NCBI GenBank assembly: GCA_018389105.1
Contig: JACATO010000311.1
Span: 1,235,501 to 1,299,500, forward strand
From: Nautilus pompilius
Lineage: Eukaryota > Mollusca > Cephalopoda > Nautilida > Nautilidae
Length of the DNA stretch: 64,000 bases
Direction: 5' to 3'
In this document: one piece after another, positions 49,176 through 62,655 of the stretch
How positions within the stretch are numbered: position 1 is the stretch's first letter
How the letters are laid out: each line of letters starts with the position of its first letter
Made by a program: the position numbers and the translations under genes
Notes under the pieces: generated by a model
What the model was told of the DNA's origin: nothing
Database searches by the model: none
Seen by the model: only the letters and a program-made list of their open reading frames with translations

Positions 49176-49813
49176 ACTATTATTTATCATTATGACAACA
49201 TAAAATGCATCAAACAAGTTCGGATATTATGAAAGATGCACTCTATTTGCCAAACTTTATAGTCAATTTTGAAATTGTGTAACTGTTTTATCCTCAATAA
49301 ATTCATGCAGTTTATATTAAATTCTCCCTATATTGTTTTGGTCATTGTACTACACTATACTTTTTTAATGCTACATAAAAATCTGTCTATATACTGTCTA
49401 GTTTATGTTAATTTGCTGTAGAAGCAAGACAACTTATCAGTACCCTATGCCAATGATTAAAAACGTAAAAATTGAAACATATGATGACTCAATACTGTAA
49501 AGATTATATACTGTGGATCAGTTTTCATGACAAAATTAACAAACTACCAAAGAAAAGTCTTTTTGAGAAAAAAAAAATTAAATATCTGCATTTACGAGTG
49601 GAAACAAAAATCAGACACTGATGATTCATTAATAACTGGCAGCACAAGCCAGACGTGTCCTTCGTGTAACTATCACAGTTGATTAATATGTAGTAGTGTA
49701 ACATGATAAATAGAATGTAAGAAACACATACATTATCTTGAAGATTGGTGGAAATGGCAAGCAGGGTTTGTGGTGGATAGGTAACCAATGTGAAGACTAT
49801 ACATTATACTTAC

Positions 49814-52800
49814 ACTGAATCTGTTGGGAAGTTTGGCCGAGTAACGTCTTAGTCCTGGTTTGTTTATACAATTTGAGAAATGAGTTGTGCTATTAATAAA
49901 GAAAATATGAGACACACCAATGCATAGTTATACAAATATATAACACGTGTAATACTTTACATATTTTAATTAAAAAGAAAAAGAACTATGTAGGCTAAAA
50001 ATTTTTAAAAAAGAAAAAGAATGAACAATTTCAATTATTTCAGTTTTAGGAAACATTAACTGTAAAGACAGTGCTAATTAATGGTTTCGTATGAAAATTC
50101 ATTTTCTAATCTCAACATCAAGAATTTCTATTCATTAAATGAGTGTGTTAGAGTTTTAAGAGCTCTTTTTTTATTTTCTTACCGATTCATGAATTCATTC
50201 TGTTTGGCCTGCTGCTCCCACCAAGTCATGTCATAACTGGAATTTGGCTGAAAACAAGTAGCAGTATCTGAGTGATCTAGACTAAGAGTATACTGAGCAT
50301 GTATTGGGAAACAGAAAAGATTTGGTTACACTGAGTAACTGCATCCACTATAATTAAAACAAAAAAAGTAACACAAAATATAGTAATTATAACTATATAA
50401 CATTAAAAAAAAATAATTTTATCAACATTCTGCAAGAACTCAAAGTAACATTTAAAGCATAAAACAATAAATGACACGGTAGAAAACATTAAAATACACG
50501 TTTATATACATATCTGGCATAAAGTTATGTATGGTATGAAAGTATTGTGTATGCATGCAATATTTTATACTATATGGAGAGTGGAATGTTGGTACTAACC
50601 CAGAACAAGCCACGAGAATCAATATTATACAAATGTCCTTAACTAACACTGCAGAACCCCATTTGGACCTATAATATGGCTTCATTTTTTCCCAGGTGAG
50701 GTGTTTGCAATTGATGACACTCCTGTTGCAACTCTAGTCACTACTTCACTGAGCAACAATTTTGAAAACTTTTTTTTTTTGTGTGAAGAACTTTTTCTTT
50801 CCTGTTTCTGAACTGCATTTTCTATGGCTTGTTGACCATCTAAGCCAAAAGGACTTCATGCCAATCTCCTGTATATTCAAACAGACAAACAAGCAAAAAT
50901 CTATTGAAACAAGTTTGGCTGTCCTAGAAAGTGACTAAATGTCTACCCAAGTAGACATTTCTGACATTCATACTTGATTTCTGCTTTCTGGATTGGGCCA
51001 GTTGATAGACCTGTCCTTGCAGCATTCCTCAATCTGTTTTTGAGTTTCAAGCTGAAATTACAAACCAATTACAAAAATTAGGAGAACCTGGTTATACTAA
51101 CTGTATTAATGTTTTGTTTTATTTCAACAGAGTTTAAAGATACTAAAGGTAAATGCATTTAGAATATAACAAAAGCTATCCTAAAGATGAGAAAATTTTT
51201 TCAATGTATTTTTTTTTACAAGTGAAAACACTAAATGATCATTCCTTTACAGATTAGGAATGTTCGAATTAAACACACCTGAAAAAGAATCACTGTAATA
51301 GTATCTGGCTAGGTTTCAACTGAACAACAAAAAAAACTTAGACATCTATATACTGTATCTAAGAAGCTGGATTATAAATTATTACAGTGAGACTGCATTA
51401 GAAATTTTTTCAAAATTTAAATACACTATAACAACTTTGTGATGCATCAGAGTTTTCTTAAGTCCACCTTTGATACCAAATGAGGGACAAAGACATGAAG
51501 CAAACTAGCTGAGTCCAAGAACTGTCACTTTTATAAGAAATATGTTCTATATGTAGATTTTTTTTTGTTGATTTCTCACAGTAGTGAAGATCCATTCCTC
51601 CTCATCACTGCTCAATGGTGAAAGTAAAATGTATTTTGAACCTTACACAGCAAGTTTAACTTCAGCTCCAGTGACATTGCTGATAGCATGCCAAGCTTAA
51701 TCAGTTCTGGTGTTGTCATCCATTCCTATCACTGAACTCAGTAGCTGGTACTGCACAAACTGGTCATACAAAAGATCTGTCTTGCCTCCATTGCATGATT
51801 TCACTGAGATGAATTTGTTCACCAAGAACATAACTGATATAAAATCTGCAGTTTTGCACTCACAAAATCTCAATACACAGAACACTTTAGATCATCATCA
51901 ACAGGTAAATGTTTCAATGCATAAGAAAAGGCTGCACCAAGAAGCTCCTACAACTCTCAGCCACTTTATTTTCTTCAACAGAAAGATTATTCTGCTTCAA
52001 GACTATTCTGATAGTAAAACTAATGTGTTTGTTGTGGGGAAAGTTTTTGGGATCTGTCATATCTGCCAACTCTTTGTCCTTGAAGCAACCAAAAGTGTTT
52101 GTAAAAATCTTCTCAATTCCTCATAAATAACATAGATCTCAGGCTCCTCATAATGCAGCAGCTTGCTTATATTGGCAGAAATACCCAGTATCACATCATA
52201 AAAAATATATCACATTTATGGGATCTGAAAAGCTGGTCTTTAGTATTAATTGTGGGTCGGTTATTACATCTGGATAGTTGGGAAAGTAAGATTTTAGACT
52301 TTTATACTGTGCCCTGACTATACAGATTTGGTTTCATATTTCAATGTTTTTTTTCAGTTTTCCTGATCCCATATATCACAGATAATACAGATCAACAAGT
52401 CAATCATACATCAAAATTTTGCTTTGTAAACTGTGTGTAAAGGCCTTTATATTGTCCAGATTAATAGAGAACCATTATTTACACTCAATCCAATCAAATT
52501 ATGCCAAGGAAATTGGTACTGTTCAAATACAAAAGAAATCTGCTAAAATATTTCTGATCTACAAGGTATTCACTGCACATTTTCCTTGTCATAAACTGTA
52601 ATGCAGTCTGCTGCATTAGTGGCTAATCATCAATCGCATAATAAATGCCAGAGACACTAACCAATACTACCAAGCACATGCCAGAAAACTGATTATCTTT
52701 GTACCCTGTTAATGTGATATATATACATATAAAGAAAAAAATGTGCTTTCTGTGGTAGTATTACTGCTTACATCTACAGCTATGAAAAAATGTGCTTCCT

Positions 52801-53999
52801 GAAAGTATCCAAAATCAGGGCCATGTATTTCTGTATTTCTGGGGTCATTTAATAGTTAATTATAGCAGCAAGTTTTGTTGCAGCAGATCCATAAAACTCT
52901 GCAAGGAGTCCTGCAGGAGTGGCTTCCTCAAGGATGTAATTTGACAACAAGACTTTTGCTTCTGTAGCTTTCTGCTGAGAGTTTCCAGTATGTTGTCAAG
53001 CAGTCACTTTTTCTACTTGTTTAATTCATCCAGATATGTTCAGCAGACTGCACCATAACTGGAATTGTACACCTGAAATAAATAAATTTACAATATGCAT
53101 AAATGTTAGCTAAACAATTTAATTAAATAATTTTCATAATGCTCCCTCATATTTGGATGGAATAATTAAACATATCTCTTAATTATTGGGTTTTCCTAAA
53201 TGTCAGAATTGTTTTTAAATTAGAAATACATGATTATTAAGCTAACTAATGACACTTTCTATTAGAACATACATAAAAATATCTAAACAAGCCCAATCTT
53301 TAGCATATGCAGCAGTTCACAGAGCATTTAAGAACTTTATAAATCATCATTTATCAAATAGTCAGTTAATTATAATATAGCACTCAATATCTCACATAGG
53401 TTTTGGGCCAACCTCATGGGAAAGAGTTAACTGTGGGCTTATGATCTACAGTTAATTATTGTTCAGTTTTTGAAATATGTGGGAAATGAACAATATCGTG
53501 TAAACTTAAATAACCATTTGCTATACTTTATTAGCAATGCAAATTTGATTTTTAAAAATATACTTTCATTTGTGTTTTTTTTTTGTTCTTACTTTTAAGA
53601 AATTAAACAAATATTCTAATCAAACCAGATTAATTAGTATTATTATTATTATTACTATTATTATTATTATTTAGAAATACAAAATAATCGAGCTGAATTA
53701 CATACCATACGAAATACTGCAAAGGTCTTCACGACTCTTCTCTGGCGGTGTATCCCATCCTGGCTCCTCAGCAGACCGATAATAAGTAACTTTAATCTAC
53801 ATTATAAACCATGTTCTGGTCAGTTCCAGCACTCACTCCCCCACCCCCAGACCAGAGGCCGACCGACACTAATTCTTAAAGTAAAACGAGAAAACAGCGT
53901 TTTTACCCCCGCCAGCTGCCTGCTCAAGAAAGACCTGCGGTCGCAGTGCTCTTGTTGCTTACGAGCCTCGTTGTGCTCCTGGATCCCGCAAGCGGCCAT
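49814..53999 (-). CDS. Unrecognised small multi-exon gene (3' end not resolved)
   Basis: Four minus-strand exons join with matching phases: 53999-53907 (MAACGIQEHNEARKQQEHCD then RRSFLSRQLAG), 51051-50974 (LETQKQIEECCKDRSINWPN then PESRNQ), 50247-50183 (PNSSYDMTWWEQQAKQNEFM then N) and 49889-49814 (R, TTHFSNCINKPGLRR, YSAKLPNRFS). Phases are 0, 0, 2, 0; all borders are GT-AG, with good donors (GTAAG, GTAAGT). The 104 residues are hydrophilic, Gln/Asn-rich, with no signal peptide or membrane segment. A possible last exon is 49669-49592 (LHEGHVWLVLPVINESSVSD then FCFHS, stop), with a weak acceptor. I recognise no family. The GC-rich start region and an X-box-like site upstream suggest a ciliary protein (inference). 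A decayed hAT relic lies in intron 1. Confidence 0.55.
51570..53050 (-). mobile_element. hAT-like transposase relic in intron 1 of the unrecognised gene
   Basis: At 51697-51885 the minus strand reads ISVKSCNGGKTDLLYDQFVQ, YQLLSSVIGMDD and then AWHAISNVTGAE. This resembles the LF.QF..YQLL / W..I..MKN region preceding the dimerisation domain of hAT transposases. Traces such as FIAVDVSSNTTTESTFF occur further upstream (near 52780). It is heavily decayed, and the assignment is tentative. Confidence 0.4.
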
Positions 54000-54150
54000 C
54001 GTCGCCCCTTCCCTGTTCCCGGGACTCTTACAGGCCGACCAGTCTGACAATGCGGTGAGACAGCAGACCTTCTTCCCCCAAGAAATGGCGCCCCGTTTCC
54101 AGACGCTACTCTGACCGAAGCGTCATGTTGTCATGGTGACTAACGGCGTT
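53740..54150 (-). promoter_or_regulatory. GC-rich promoter and first exon region of the unrecognised gene
   Basis: This 0.4-kb patch is clearly richer in G+C and CpG than its surroundings and contains the ATG exon (53999). It looks like a CpG-type promoter for the minus-strand gene. The transcription start is probably between 54050 and 54130. An ATT microsatellite (about 53637-53672) lies just inside intron 1. Confidence 0.5.
54127..54140 (-). promoter_or_regulatory. X-box-like (RFX) site
   Basis: On the minus strand the site reads GTCACCATGACAAC and fits the degenerate X-box consensus RYYNYYATRRNRAC at every position. It lies 128 bp upstream of the ATG at 53999, a usual distance for RFX-regulated ciliary genes. 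The match is by eye only; such 14-mers also occur by chance. Confidence 0.4.
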
Positions 54151-57100
54151 TGTACAATGCTTGAAGGGAAGTAACTCTGTAAATGCTAAGATTTTTTTTT
54201 AAAAAAAAAAACAACAACAAATGCTATTGGTTTATCGCGTGCGCTGTCGCACTTTTAAAAAATTTGAAAAAGGAAATAAAAGTCAAAACTTAGAACAATA
54301 TAAATGTTTCTTCAGAATTTAATGTTTCAGACCTATTTAAATTATGCATCAGCCTTCTTGAAGTGACTTCAAACCATTCAATAACATATTGCACCATTTC
54401 CCAGTCATTTATAACAAAAACAGTATTCTAATCATATGTAAAATAGAATAGATTCAGTTCTCATTATTTTTGTTATTTAAATATAAACATTAAAAAAGTC
54501 GGTGCCTACCCCAACTGCTTTCAAGCTTTTGGTATTTATTTAAGATTAGTTTTTTAATATTTTAGCAGCAACATTGTGATCTTGTTGAAGTGAAATGCGC
54601 ATAACTTTTGCATTCAAAATACATTGGAAAATCCTACAAAGGTGTGGGCTAAGTTGCAAACACTACAATCAATAAAAACTTAACAGTAAAACAAGCAAGC
54701 TTTTATGAAACATGCCTAGTGGTTGTTTCATCCTAATGTAAACATTGCAAAAATCTTGCAATCTGCTGAGCTTCATGTTTCAATAAAAATTCTGAGCCAT
54801 ATTGCTATCAGGCTGCAATTGGATTTTCAGACCAGGCGTGAAATGGAGAAAATTCAACAATCCTCAAGGACTACATCCAGTCATCAATCTGGTGAAGGAG
54901 TTTCCTCAATAATGGCAGTTTTTCAGATGATCTACCTTCATGCATTCAGCAACATGTTGACAAAGCATCCATAGATAACTCACTGAATGACCATAGTATG
55001 GAGAAGCCAGCATAGCTGGGGGCTTCAGTCATATCCAAAAATGTCATTTGGAAAGAATAGTTTTTTTTTTCTTTTCTTTTATCTGGTATTCTTAATACCC
55101 CTGGCTTAAGTATTCTGTTATGGTCTACAAATGCTACTGTTTTCTATGCTTGAAATTAAAAAAAAAAAACGATACTATATGTGAGAGCAAAGAACAAAAA
55201 ATTAAGAGGAGTCAGTTAAAAGTACTGATATTAAAGCAAATCAAGGTGGCCTAGGTGATAAGTTTTAAAATTAGGTCGCACTCGAAATATTTGCTTTTTT
55301 GTCAGTAGCCTTCCATGCTTTAGTAGCAACCATATGAAATGCTGTTTGCTTACTTTAAACATTTATGCATTCCTATGATTTCTAATCTTTTCACTCATGT
55401 CCCTTCTTTCTCACATACTTCCACAATTCCATTCAGATCTCTTTCTAGTATTTTAGAAAAATCAATGCTTTTATTTTACCACACTGATATAGTGTCTTTA
55501 ATTTTAAAGTTATATTAATACATGATGCTCCTGTCACTACATTTCTGACTGTGACCCTGCGTATATTTTTTTCAAAATGAATGCACAAATTTATTAAAAT
55601 TTTTAATATAATTCAAATAAGCATCTCAAAATTTTAAACATTTTATTGTCATTCTGTAGAGGAGAAATATTTTTAAAGATTTTATATAAAATGAAAATAT
55701 TATTAATCTATATGAAGCCAATGAAGTACTGGTTCACTTACAAAATAAATTTTTAGCATATTTTCATTTACAGTAAAATGACAGCAACAAACTAAATAGC
55801 ATCTGGTTTAAATAGCTACACTTAAATTTGTATAAAGTATGAATCTATGTGTAGTATTTGTTTATGGATGCACAAAAAGGAACTTTGTTTTAAAAAAAAA
55901 CATGCTAGAGTATAAATAACTAATAAAAGAATGACAAAGGGTAAATCTTGTATGTGGCTTCACCTATCAAATATACATTACAAGGTACAGAGGACAGCTG
56001 TCTGAAATCTTCTGTGATGAAACTTCAAAAATGTTTGGTTTCTTTTTTACATGTACATATTTTCTAACAGTTATACACTTTAACTAATGCACTGAATTTT
56101 GAATGAACTATGGACTATTTCATTGGTGAGTCCACAATTAAGACTGCCAGTGCATGTGTAATCTTAGAAATTAGAATATTTGGAGGGGTAGAAATCAACA
56201 AAGCAGCAGCAGGTTTGGACCAAAAAGCCTGCTGCAAAGGCACTTTGTTGGTTTTTTTTTTTAATTTCCTAAAAAGGTTTCAACTGTAGCCATTTGGAAA
56301 TGTGCGCACGGAGTGAGGTTAGATCAGTTGCAGGAAATACTGTGAGAAAACCACTGGTGGCACACTTGACAGATCACTACTGGAGCAATTTTCCTGAGAG
56401 ATACATAGTAATAATCTACAGGCTGTAAGATCTAGAATACAGGACAAGATTAAAAACAGGTATTGAAATATAAGTGAATAAGAAGGATGGAAGCTTTCCC
56501 AATATATTAATTGATCATTCCCCATTACAAACTCTAGGAAGACTGATTGATATAACTAAGATATTGTGGACAACTAAATTTCCAGTAGACACTTCACTGT
56601 CTCCTTGAGCCAGCTTTTGAACATAACAACAAAGATTCTAGTTTGAGCAACTTCCTTTTATTATTGCCTTACAATTATATTTGTTCCTACAGTATATGAG
56701 TATAGACAGTAAACTTAGCAGAAATGAAAACAAAATTTCGGCATAAACAGAAAAGAGTGAAATGATGCAGTGTATTCTTATTGTTTGTATTATTTTTAGC
56801 AACTTGCTTTTTGCTACATTATGTAAATTAACTTTTAGACAAGCAAGCTCCTATCATGCTTCTTTGTGTGTAAAGAAGTTTTTTTTTTTGATATTTAAAA
56901 AAGTTTTTCCCCTCTACACTTGAGAAGAATCAACATCTATATAAAATAAAAACAAACAAAATCCTTTGGTCTTCAGAATAAACTTTATTGTAAGAATAAA
57001 TGATTTTGGCAAGTTTAAACTTACAGTAAAATATGGGAAAGGTCACAATTTCCTTATGTATATCCACATATCTACAAGTGGTCAGTCATATACAATAGGT

Positions 57101-57778
57101 TGTCACTGTGTACAACCATATAATGAAATGTATTTAATCCAAAAACAAATGACTGAACCAAACTCTCTAATTTGGTTTCTAGTGACAACAGGAATGTATA
57201 CATGCAATACATGTTAAAAAAATGATTTTATATTTTTACTCTAGCTAACTAAAAATATTATTTCAAATTAGAGACATTGCTAAATGGCCATAAATATGTA
57301 GTGATACAGAGCAATCAAATATCAGATATGCTCTTCTGGATGTACATATCAAATTTCATCAATTTAATCTGCTGTGGAATTGAACATTATTTATAAACAA
57401 CCTTTCCATCCTCCAATAAATTGCAAACAATTCTTGTATTTCAACACCATGAAAAAAACAAATACTGAATGAGTGCCAGCATGTTTTTGAAACTGCTGAA
57501 CTGGGGCAATCTGTACCAAGAACTCAGAGACACTAACTGATTTCTGTACTGGTAAGAAAAAGAAAACTTAACCCCAACACCAAAATAGTTTAACAAAAAA
57601 CTGTTTGTATTGTGTAGCAAAAACATGATTACACAATGTACAAAGATTGATGCAAATATTTTAAGTTTTATAAATGCACCATGCATTTTTCAGATGCAAA
57701 GCTCAAGAACAAGAGATAAACAATATGTGGAAAAGCCTTGAACATCCTTCAGCATAACTGTAACAGGTTGAGTTAAAG
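54151..57778. other. Intergenic stretch; nothing recognised
   Basis: AT-rich, no supported gene. The right part should hold the METTL21A 3' UTR; a minus-strand AATAAA at about 56990 would give a 3' UTR of roughly 0.8 kb. Poly-A/T runs occur near 54190 and 56880. Confidence 0.4.
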
Positions 57779-58478
57779 TTAAGTGTGTGATGAGCACAAC
57801 TTACTAGCCTTAAAAATATGAATGTCTCTCCACCTATCATAAAATTCCTCCTGAACACTGAAGTGCGATGTCATCTGATCTAAAAAATCTTGGTCTTTTT
57901 CATACCTAATCCTGCAGGAGAGTAAGATAGTGCTGGTAGAACTACTAAGGTGACAAAGCGTTTTTAAAAGATCATTAAAGGTTTCTTTGATGTAGATTAT
58001 ATCAGCTCCCAATATCAAGTCATATTCAGCTGTAAAAGAATTAATCTTGCCAGTCCAATCCAATGGCTGCACTGAGATAGAAACAGAGTTATGATTCTTG
58101 ATGTTTTCTTCCACAGTATTCTTCAGATGTTCAAACACCATTTTGCGATCTGTCACAGTCACAATGCCACCTTTTAATTTAAATTAATTAATTAATTAAA
58201 ATTCTAAATTAGCATGGTTAAATTAAGAAGCATACTAACAATAAGTAAATCATAATATATAGTTTTTTTCTTACAAATAAAGAGAGATTTTAGTGAATAT
58301 CTTTTTTGAGATTGGAAAAGCCATGATTATAAAATGAATTACCTTTATTTTTACATCTTAAATTCTCTGATTTTGTTAAAAAACATTCTTCAGAAATAGA
58401 AGAAAAACCACCACCATGTTACTTTTTTCTTTAAAAGTATATCAAGTCAACTGTATAGTTGGCAAAACTGAGGGTTAA

Positions 58479-58529
<51 letters not shown>

Positions 58530-61058
58530 TAAAAATAGCTTTACTTACACCTTTAGATGTGCACCAAATAATGGAAGTGAACCTGGTACTTAAAATAATA
58601 TAACTAACTAACTCTTACCTAAGAATGCGGCAGTCATACCAACGAGGCCTGTTCCAGCTCCAAGTTCTATTATTTTCTTTCCATCCACAAAATGCCTGTT
58701 TCTCTCCAGATATTCTGACAGTACTACTGCCTGTAAAATAGTGAAATACTTGTTACTTCAAACACAGCATACCAGTTCTACAACTGCGATCAGCCTTGAA
58801 ATGTCTTAAGTTCAAGTGCAAATGGCACATTAGAAGAACGGCATTGAGAAAAAGAAGCCTAAAAATAAAACCTGAAAATACCATAAGAAATAATATATAT
58901 TCAAGGTTCATCAATAATAAACCAGATTACTAGTTCAGCTCTTAGTTTACTATAAGCTAACTATTTTTATTTGTTCAGATAAAACTATTAATATTTCATT
59001 AGCTTGAACTCCCTGATAACTTTAAATATTTCTTATTATGAATTCTTGTCTAACCTCCATTAACTAAAGTACACAGAGCCAAAGTTCTAATTGTTCTGAA
59101 TATTCTATATATTAAACTCAAATGAAACTTTAAAGTATCTAATTTTGTTTAGCCAGGGAGTGCTTATCAATATGATTCTTAATTTTATTTCATACTTCCA
59201 TTATTAAAATAGTTACTGCTGATAGAAAACATATTCAAGATATAGTCTAAGGTTCCTTATCACTACAGAAATTTCTGAAGCCTGTAATTATTTGCATCTA
59301 ATAATACTGAAAAACTATACAGCAACAAAGAAACAATTAAAATTAGATTCTTTATTAAAACAATGTTTTTTGAAAATACAAATAAATAAAGTAATTTAAA
59401 AAAATAATAATAGATACAAACAATTTCAGTGAAGTTTTTACTCTCTTCAATCAAATTATATGGCAATATCAAATCGCTACTTAGAAATTCAGCTTTTAAA
59501 AACTATTGTTATTAATCTATTTCTCTCATAAATGCATAAATCTGAGAAAGATGTTCTGGAAATTGAACTTTCAGAGTGAAGTGATATCCTTAAAAGTATT
59601 TTTTTTATTGATCTTAATCACATAAATCTGTTAGTTAGTTTACATATAAATATACTGTAACTTGTTATTACCAAAAAAAAAACAATGTCAATATAAGGTA
59701 TATGCTTTACAATATCAAAAAATATTCTGCTTCCTATTTCTAAAACTTTGATCAGTTAGATGAGCCATGCGGTTAAAATATCAGCTCAACTTTTATTAAA
59801 GCAAACAAAACAAAAATACATTATAGTGATACAAATGCAAACAGGAAATTACCAACAGTAACTGTTGATATAATAACATGAATCAGTTTAAAAATCAGGT
59901 AGATAGGTGTTTATTTTTCCTGGGAGCATTGTGCAAATTATGATGCTTTCCTAACTTGCACCTATTCAATGTTGAAAACATACAAAATCACTTTCTGAAA
60001 TTTATTTTGAATTTGAGAACATGCATAAGGGATTTTTTTTTTATTTTTAAAGGCTGACATTAATAAAACGAATACAAAATATATTTTATAATAAACTTCC
60101 CACTGAGCTCAGTCTTAGTTTATATCCATTGTAAGGAACAAAAATTTAGATGGGATAATATCCCTGGTTGCCCATTCCAGTCAGTGAATGGGGTAGTAAG
60201 AATATTACATATTCCCTTTTAATGTTCACATCTTCAGACAATTCTGTTTTTCCTTTATTGTGGAGTAAATAATGTTGATAGGTCACTGATATTGACTCCC
60301 TGCTACCTGGGGACAGCAGTCTTACTATCAAGAATTCTACTTTTTTTTGGCGAGTGTTTTGCATTTGAATTCGGCAGAGATATTTCAAATTCTGTATCAA
60401 TTTGACGTTATTATCCACAGAGACTAGTAAAAAGAAATTTTTTTTCTTTGTTTCTTTAATGCTACAGCATCCGCACAAAGAGACATACGAAAGTATCCCA
60501 GGAAACAATGAACGACTAAGTACAACTGCTAAAAAATTTAAGTTTTTCTTTTGAAGTAGGCAACTCTTTAGCTTAGTACAACTAAAGGCCGGATGTGTCG
60601 GTATTGTTCGGATCTAAGAATAATAATGAGATGGCACAAACAAACAGCTTTTGTAAGAGACGCGGTTTGCAGACCACTGGCGAGCATAAGGAAATTTAAA
60701 CTTTTGTAAAAGATCAGCAGAAAAATGCTACAGTTTCACCGATGGCGACCAAAAAAAAAACAAAAAAAACAGAGAGAGAGAGAGAAAAAAGATGCCCACA
60801 TACAGAGTCCCAGACAACAGAGGCCACGCCAAGCTTCTCCCAATCCTGTCTGATCGTCAGTTTCTGGCCAGCAAACTTAAATTCCCTAACAGGAATTCGC
60901 AGGTGAGCCAGAGACTGAGGCAACGAGTTAGTCTGTTCATCGTAGACAACCAGGGCTGTGCTTCTCTGGCCTGCAACGCACGATATGCCTCCTTCATTCT
61001 GCGATTCGTTTGAAAGGCTTTCATAGTCCACACATGGGTTTGATCTCGCATCACTCAT
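57779..61058 (-). CDS. METTL21A: Protein N-lysine methyltransferase METTL21A (HSPA lysine methyltransferase)
   Basis: Three exons, 61058-60804, 58730-58619 and 58170-57779, give 759 nt (252 aa) with matching phases (0, 1) and GT-AG borders. The first exon ends LTIRQDWEKLGVASVVWDS. The second begins AVVLSEYLE and holds the SAM-binding motif I, IIELGAGTGLVGM. The third has GGIVTVTDRK (post-I acidic residue), then DLILGADIIYIKETFNDLL with the family's GADIIY motif, ILLSCRIRYEKDQDFL and a C-terminal RDIHIFKASK. This order matches METTL21A closely. The family trimethylates HSP70 proteins on a lysine in the cytosol. The N-terminus is about 34 residues longer than in human. An in-frame ATG at 61115 would add 19 residues with a hydrophobic stretch; I prefer MSDARSN at 61058. 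Intron 1 (58731-60803) shows nothing of note. Confidence 0.93.
58480..58524. repeat. (ATA)n microsatellite in METTL21A intron 2
   Basis: About 15 uninterrupted ATA/AAT units. Confidence 0.9.
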
Positions 61059-61275
61059 TGCAGCAGAAATGAGAACGTGAATAAAAACAGAAACCGAACA
61101 ACGAGGAACCATCACATCGCATCACAGCCATAACAAACGTAATGCAGACCGGTGTTACACCAAAAGTTGGCCCGTCTGCTATCCTGGGTACAAGAAACCG
61201 CAAATCAGTTTCGAATTAACAGTACTGTATTACTAATCTTTGTTGGACTTTAAAAAAGAATTATTATTATTATTA

Positions 61276-61309
<34 letters not shown>

Positions 61310-61727
61310 ACTAAACTGTGAAATGTTGCAGGTCTATCATACATATAAAAGAATGCAATTATAAACATTTTTTAGTATAGGTAAATTGGGGAACGTGCAA
61401 AAAAAAACGTTATATTTTTTTAAAAAAAAAAACAAAAAACTAATATATATCTTTATTTAACTTATTTTAGTTAATTTGCTGCTAATAATATGTCAAAATG
61501 CATCTACAGTTAACTGCCGTTTGACAGTAATAAACTGGTCGTTTGTTAGCTTCGTTTATTTTTAAAATTTTTATTTTTAAAAAAAAACAATATAATTAAA
61601 CTGTTTTTCACAATATACTGTAAACAGTTATTTTTTTTTAAAAAATGTAGCCAATGTTTATAACTTGACTGAAAATCGAGTTATTATACCAGTAATTATT
61701 CTACATTTGAAAGATTTAGCCTTTGCT

Positions 61728-61741
61728 GTTGCCATGACAAC
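61728..61741 (+). promoter_or_regulatory. X-box-like (RFX) site, copy 1
   Basis: GTTGCCATGACAAC fits RYYNYYATRRNRAC at all positions. It lies 115 bp upstream of the ATG at 61843. Its right half GACAAC equals that of the site at 54127. Confidence 0.45.
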
Positions 61742-61842
61742 AGTACACGTTTCCCTAGCGCCATACTTGGGCTGGTATAACGTTCGTGTGTTTGTAGTCA
61801 GACGTTTTACAGTTAACAGCGTTCTGTTTTTACATAAATAAG

Positions 61843-61873
61843 ATGCCAATAGAAGCGCAGGAAAGTGAATGCG
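61843..61873 (+). CDS. Possible first coding exon of a plus-strand gene, copy 1
   Basis: ATG at 61843 gives MPIEAQESEC and one base more, followed by a strong donor GTAAGC (phase 1). It follows a slightly GC-richer stretch and an X-box-like site. The remaining exons would have to lie to the right of the window, because no fitting phase-1 acceptor with an open frame is evident before 64000. It is head-to-head with METTL21A. Short and unsupported by homology, so tentative. Confidence 0.3.
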
Positions 61874-62017
61874 GTAAGCATAGGTAAATTGTTTAAAGAA
61901 TTGCTGACTGCATTTTCTTTTTGGTCACTTTTACTGAAAAGCGAGTAGAAACAACTGGACTGATAAATCAGAGTAATTGTCATTCTTCTAGATATTTTGT
62001 TTGCTTGAATAAGTACA

Positions 62018-62092
<75 letters not shown>

Positions 62093-62509
62093 ACTAAACT
62101 GTGAAATGTTGCAGGTCTATCATACATATAAAAGAATGCAATTATAAACATTTTTTAGTATAGGTAAATTGGGGAACGTGCAAAAAAAAACGTTATATTT
62201 TTTTAAAAAAAAAACAAAAAACTAATATATATCTTTATTTAACTTATTTTAGTTAATTTGCTGCTAATAATATGTCAAAATGCATCTACAGTTAACTGCC
62301 GTTTGACAGTAATAAACTGGTCGTTTGTTAGCTTCGTTTATTTTTAAAATTTTTATTTTTAAAAAAAAACAATATAATTAAACTGTTTTTCACAATATAC
62401 TGTAAACAGTTATTTTTTTTTAAAAAATGTAGCCAATGTTTATAACTTGACTGAAAATCGAGTTATTATACCAGTAATTATTCTACATTTGAAAGATTTA
62501 GCCTTTGCT

Positions 62510-62523
62510 GTTGCCATGACAAC
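62510..62523 (+). promoter_or_regulatory. X-box-like (RFX) site, copy 2
   Basis: Identical to the site at 61728 and at the same distance from the second copy of the putative first exon (ATG 62625). Confidence 0.45.
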
Positions 62524-62624
62524 AGTACACGTTTCCCTAGCGCCATACTTGGGCTGGTATAACGTTCGTGTGTTTGTAGTCAGACGTTTTACAGTTAACA
62601 GCGTTCTGTTTTTACATAAATAAG

Positions 62625-62655
62625 ATGCCAATAGAAGCGCAGGAAAGTGAATGCG
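62625..62655 (+). CDS. Possible first coding exon of a plus-strand gene, copy 2
   Basis: Exact repeat of the exon at 61843, with the same donor. If the gene is real it has two equivalent promoters and first exons, and either could splice to the same downstream exon. Confidence 0.3.

Noticed and set aside
50690..50770. Plus-strand frame EVFAIDDTPVATLVTTSLSN after a good acceptor
   Set aside because: No donor or neighbouring plus-strand exon supports it, and it lies within the minus-strand gene's intron.
53690..53785. Extra exon of the unrecognised gene just after its first exon
   Set aside because: Either frame is possible, the acceptor is poor, and exon 1 joins 51051 directly in phase. It may be an alternative exon.
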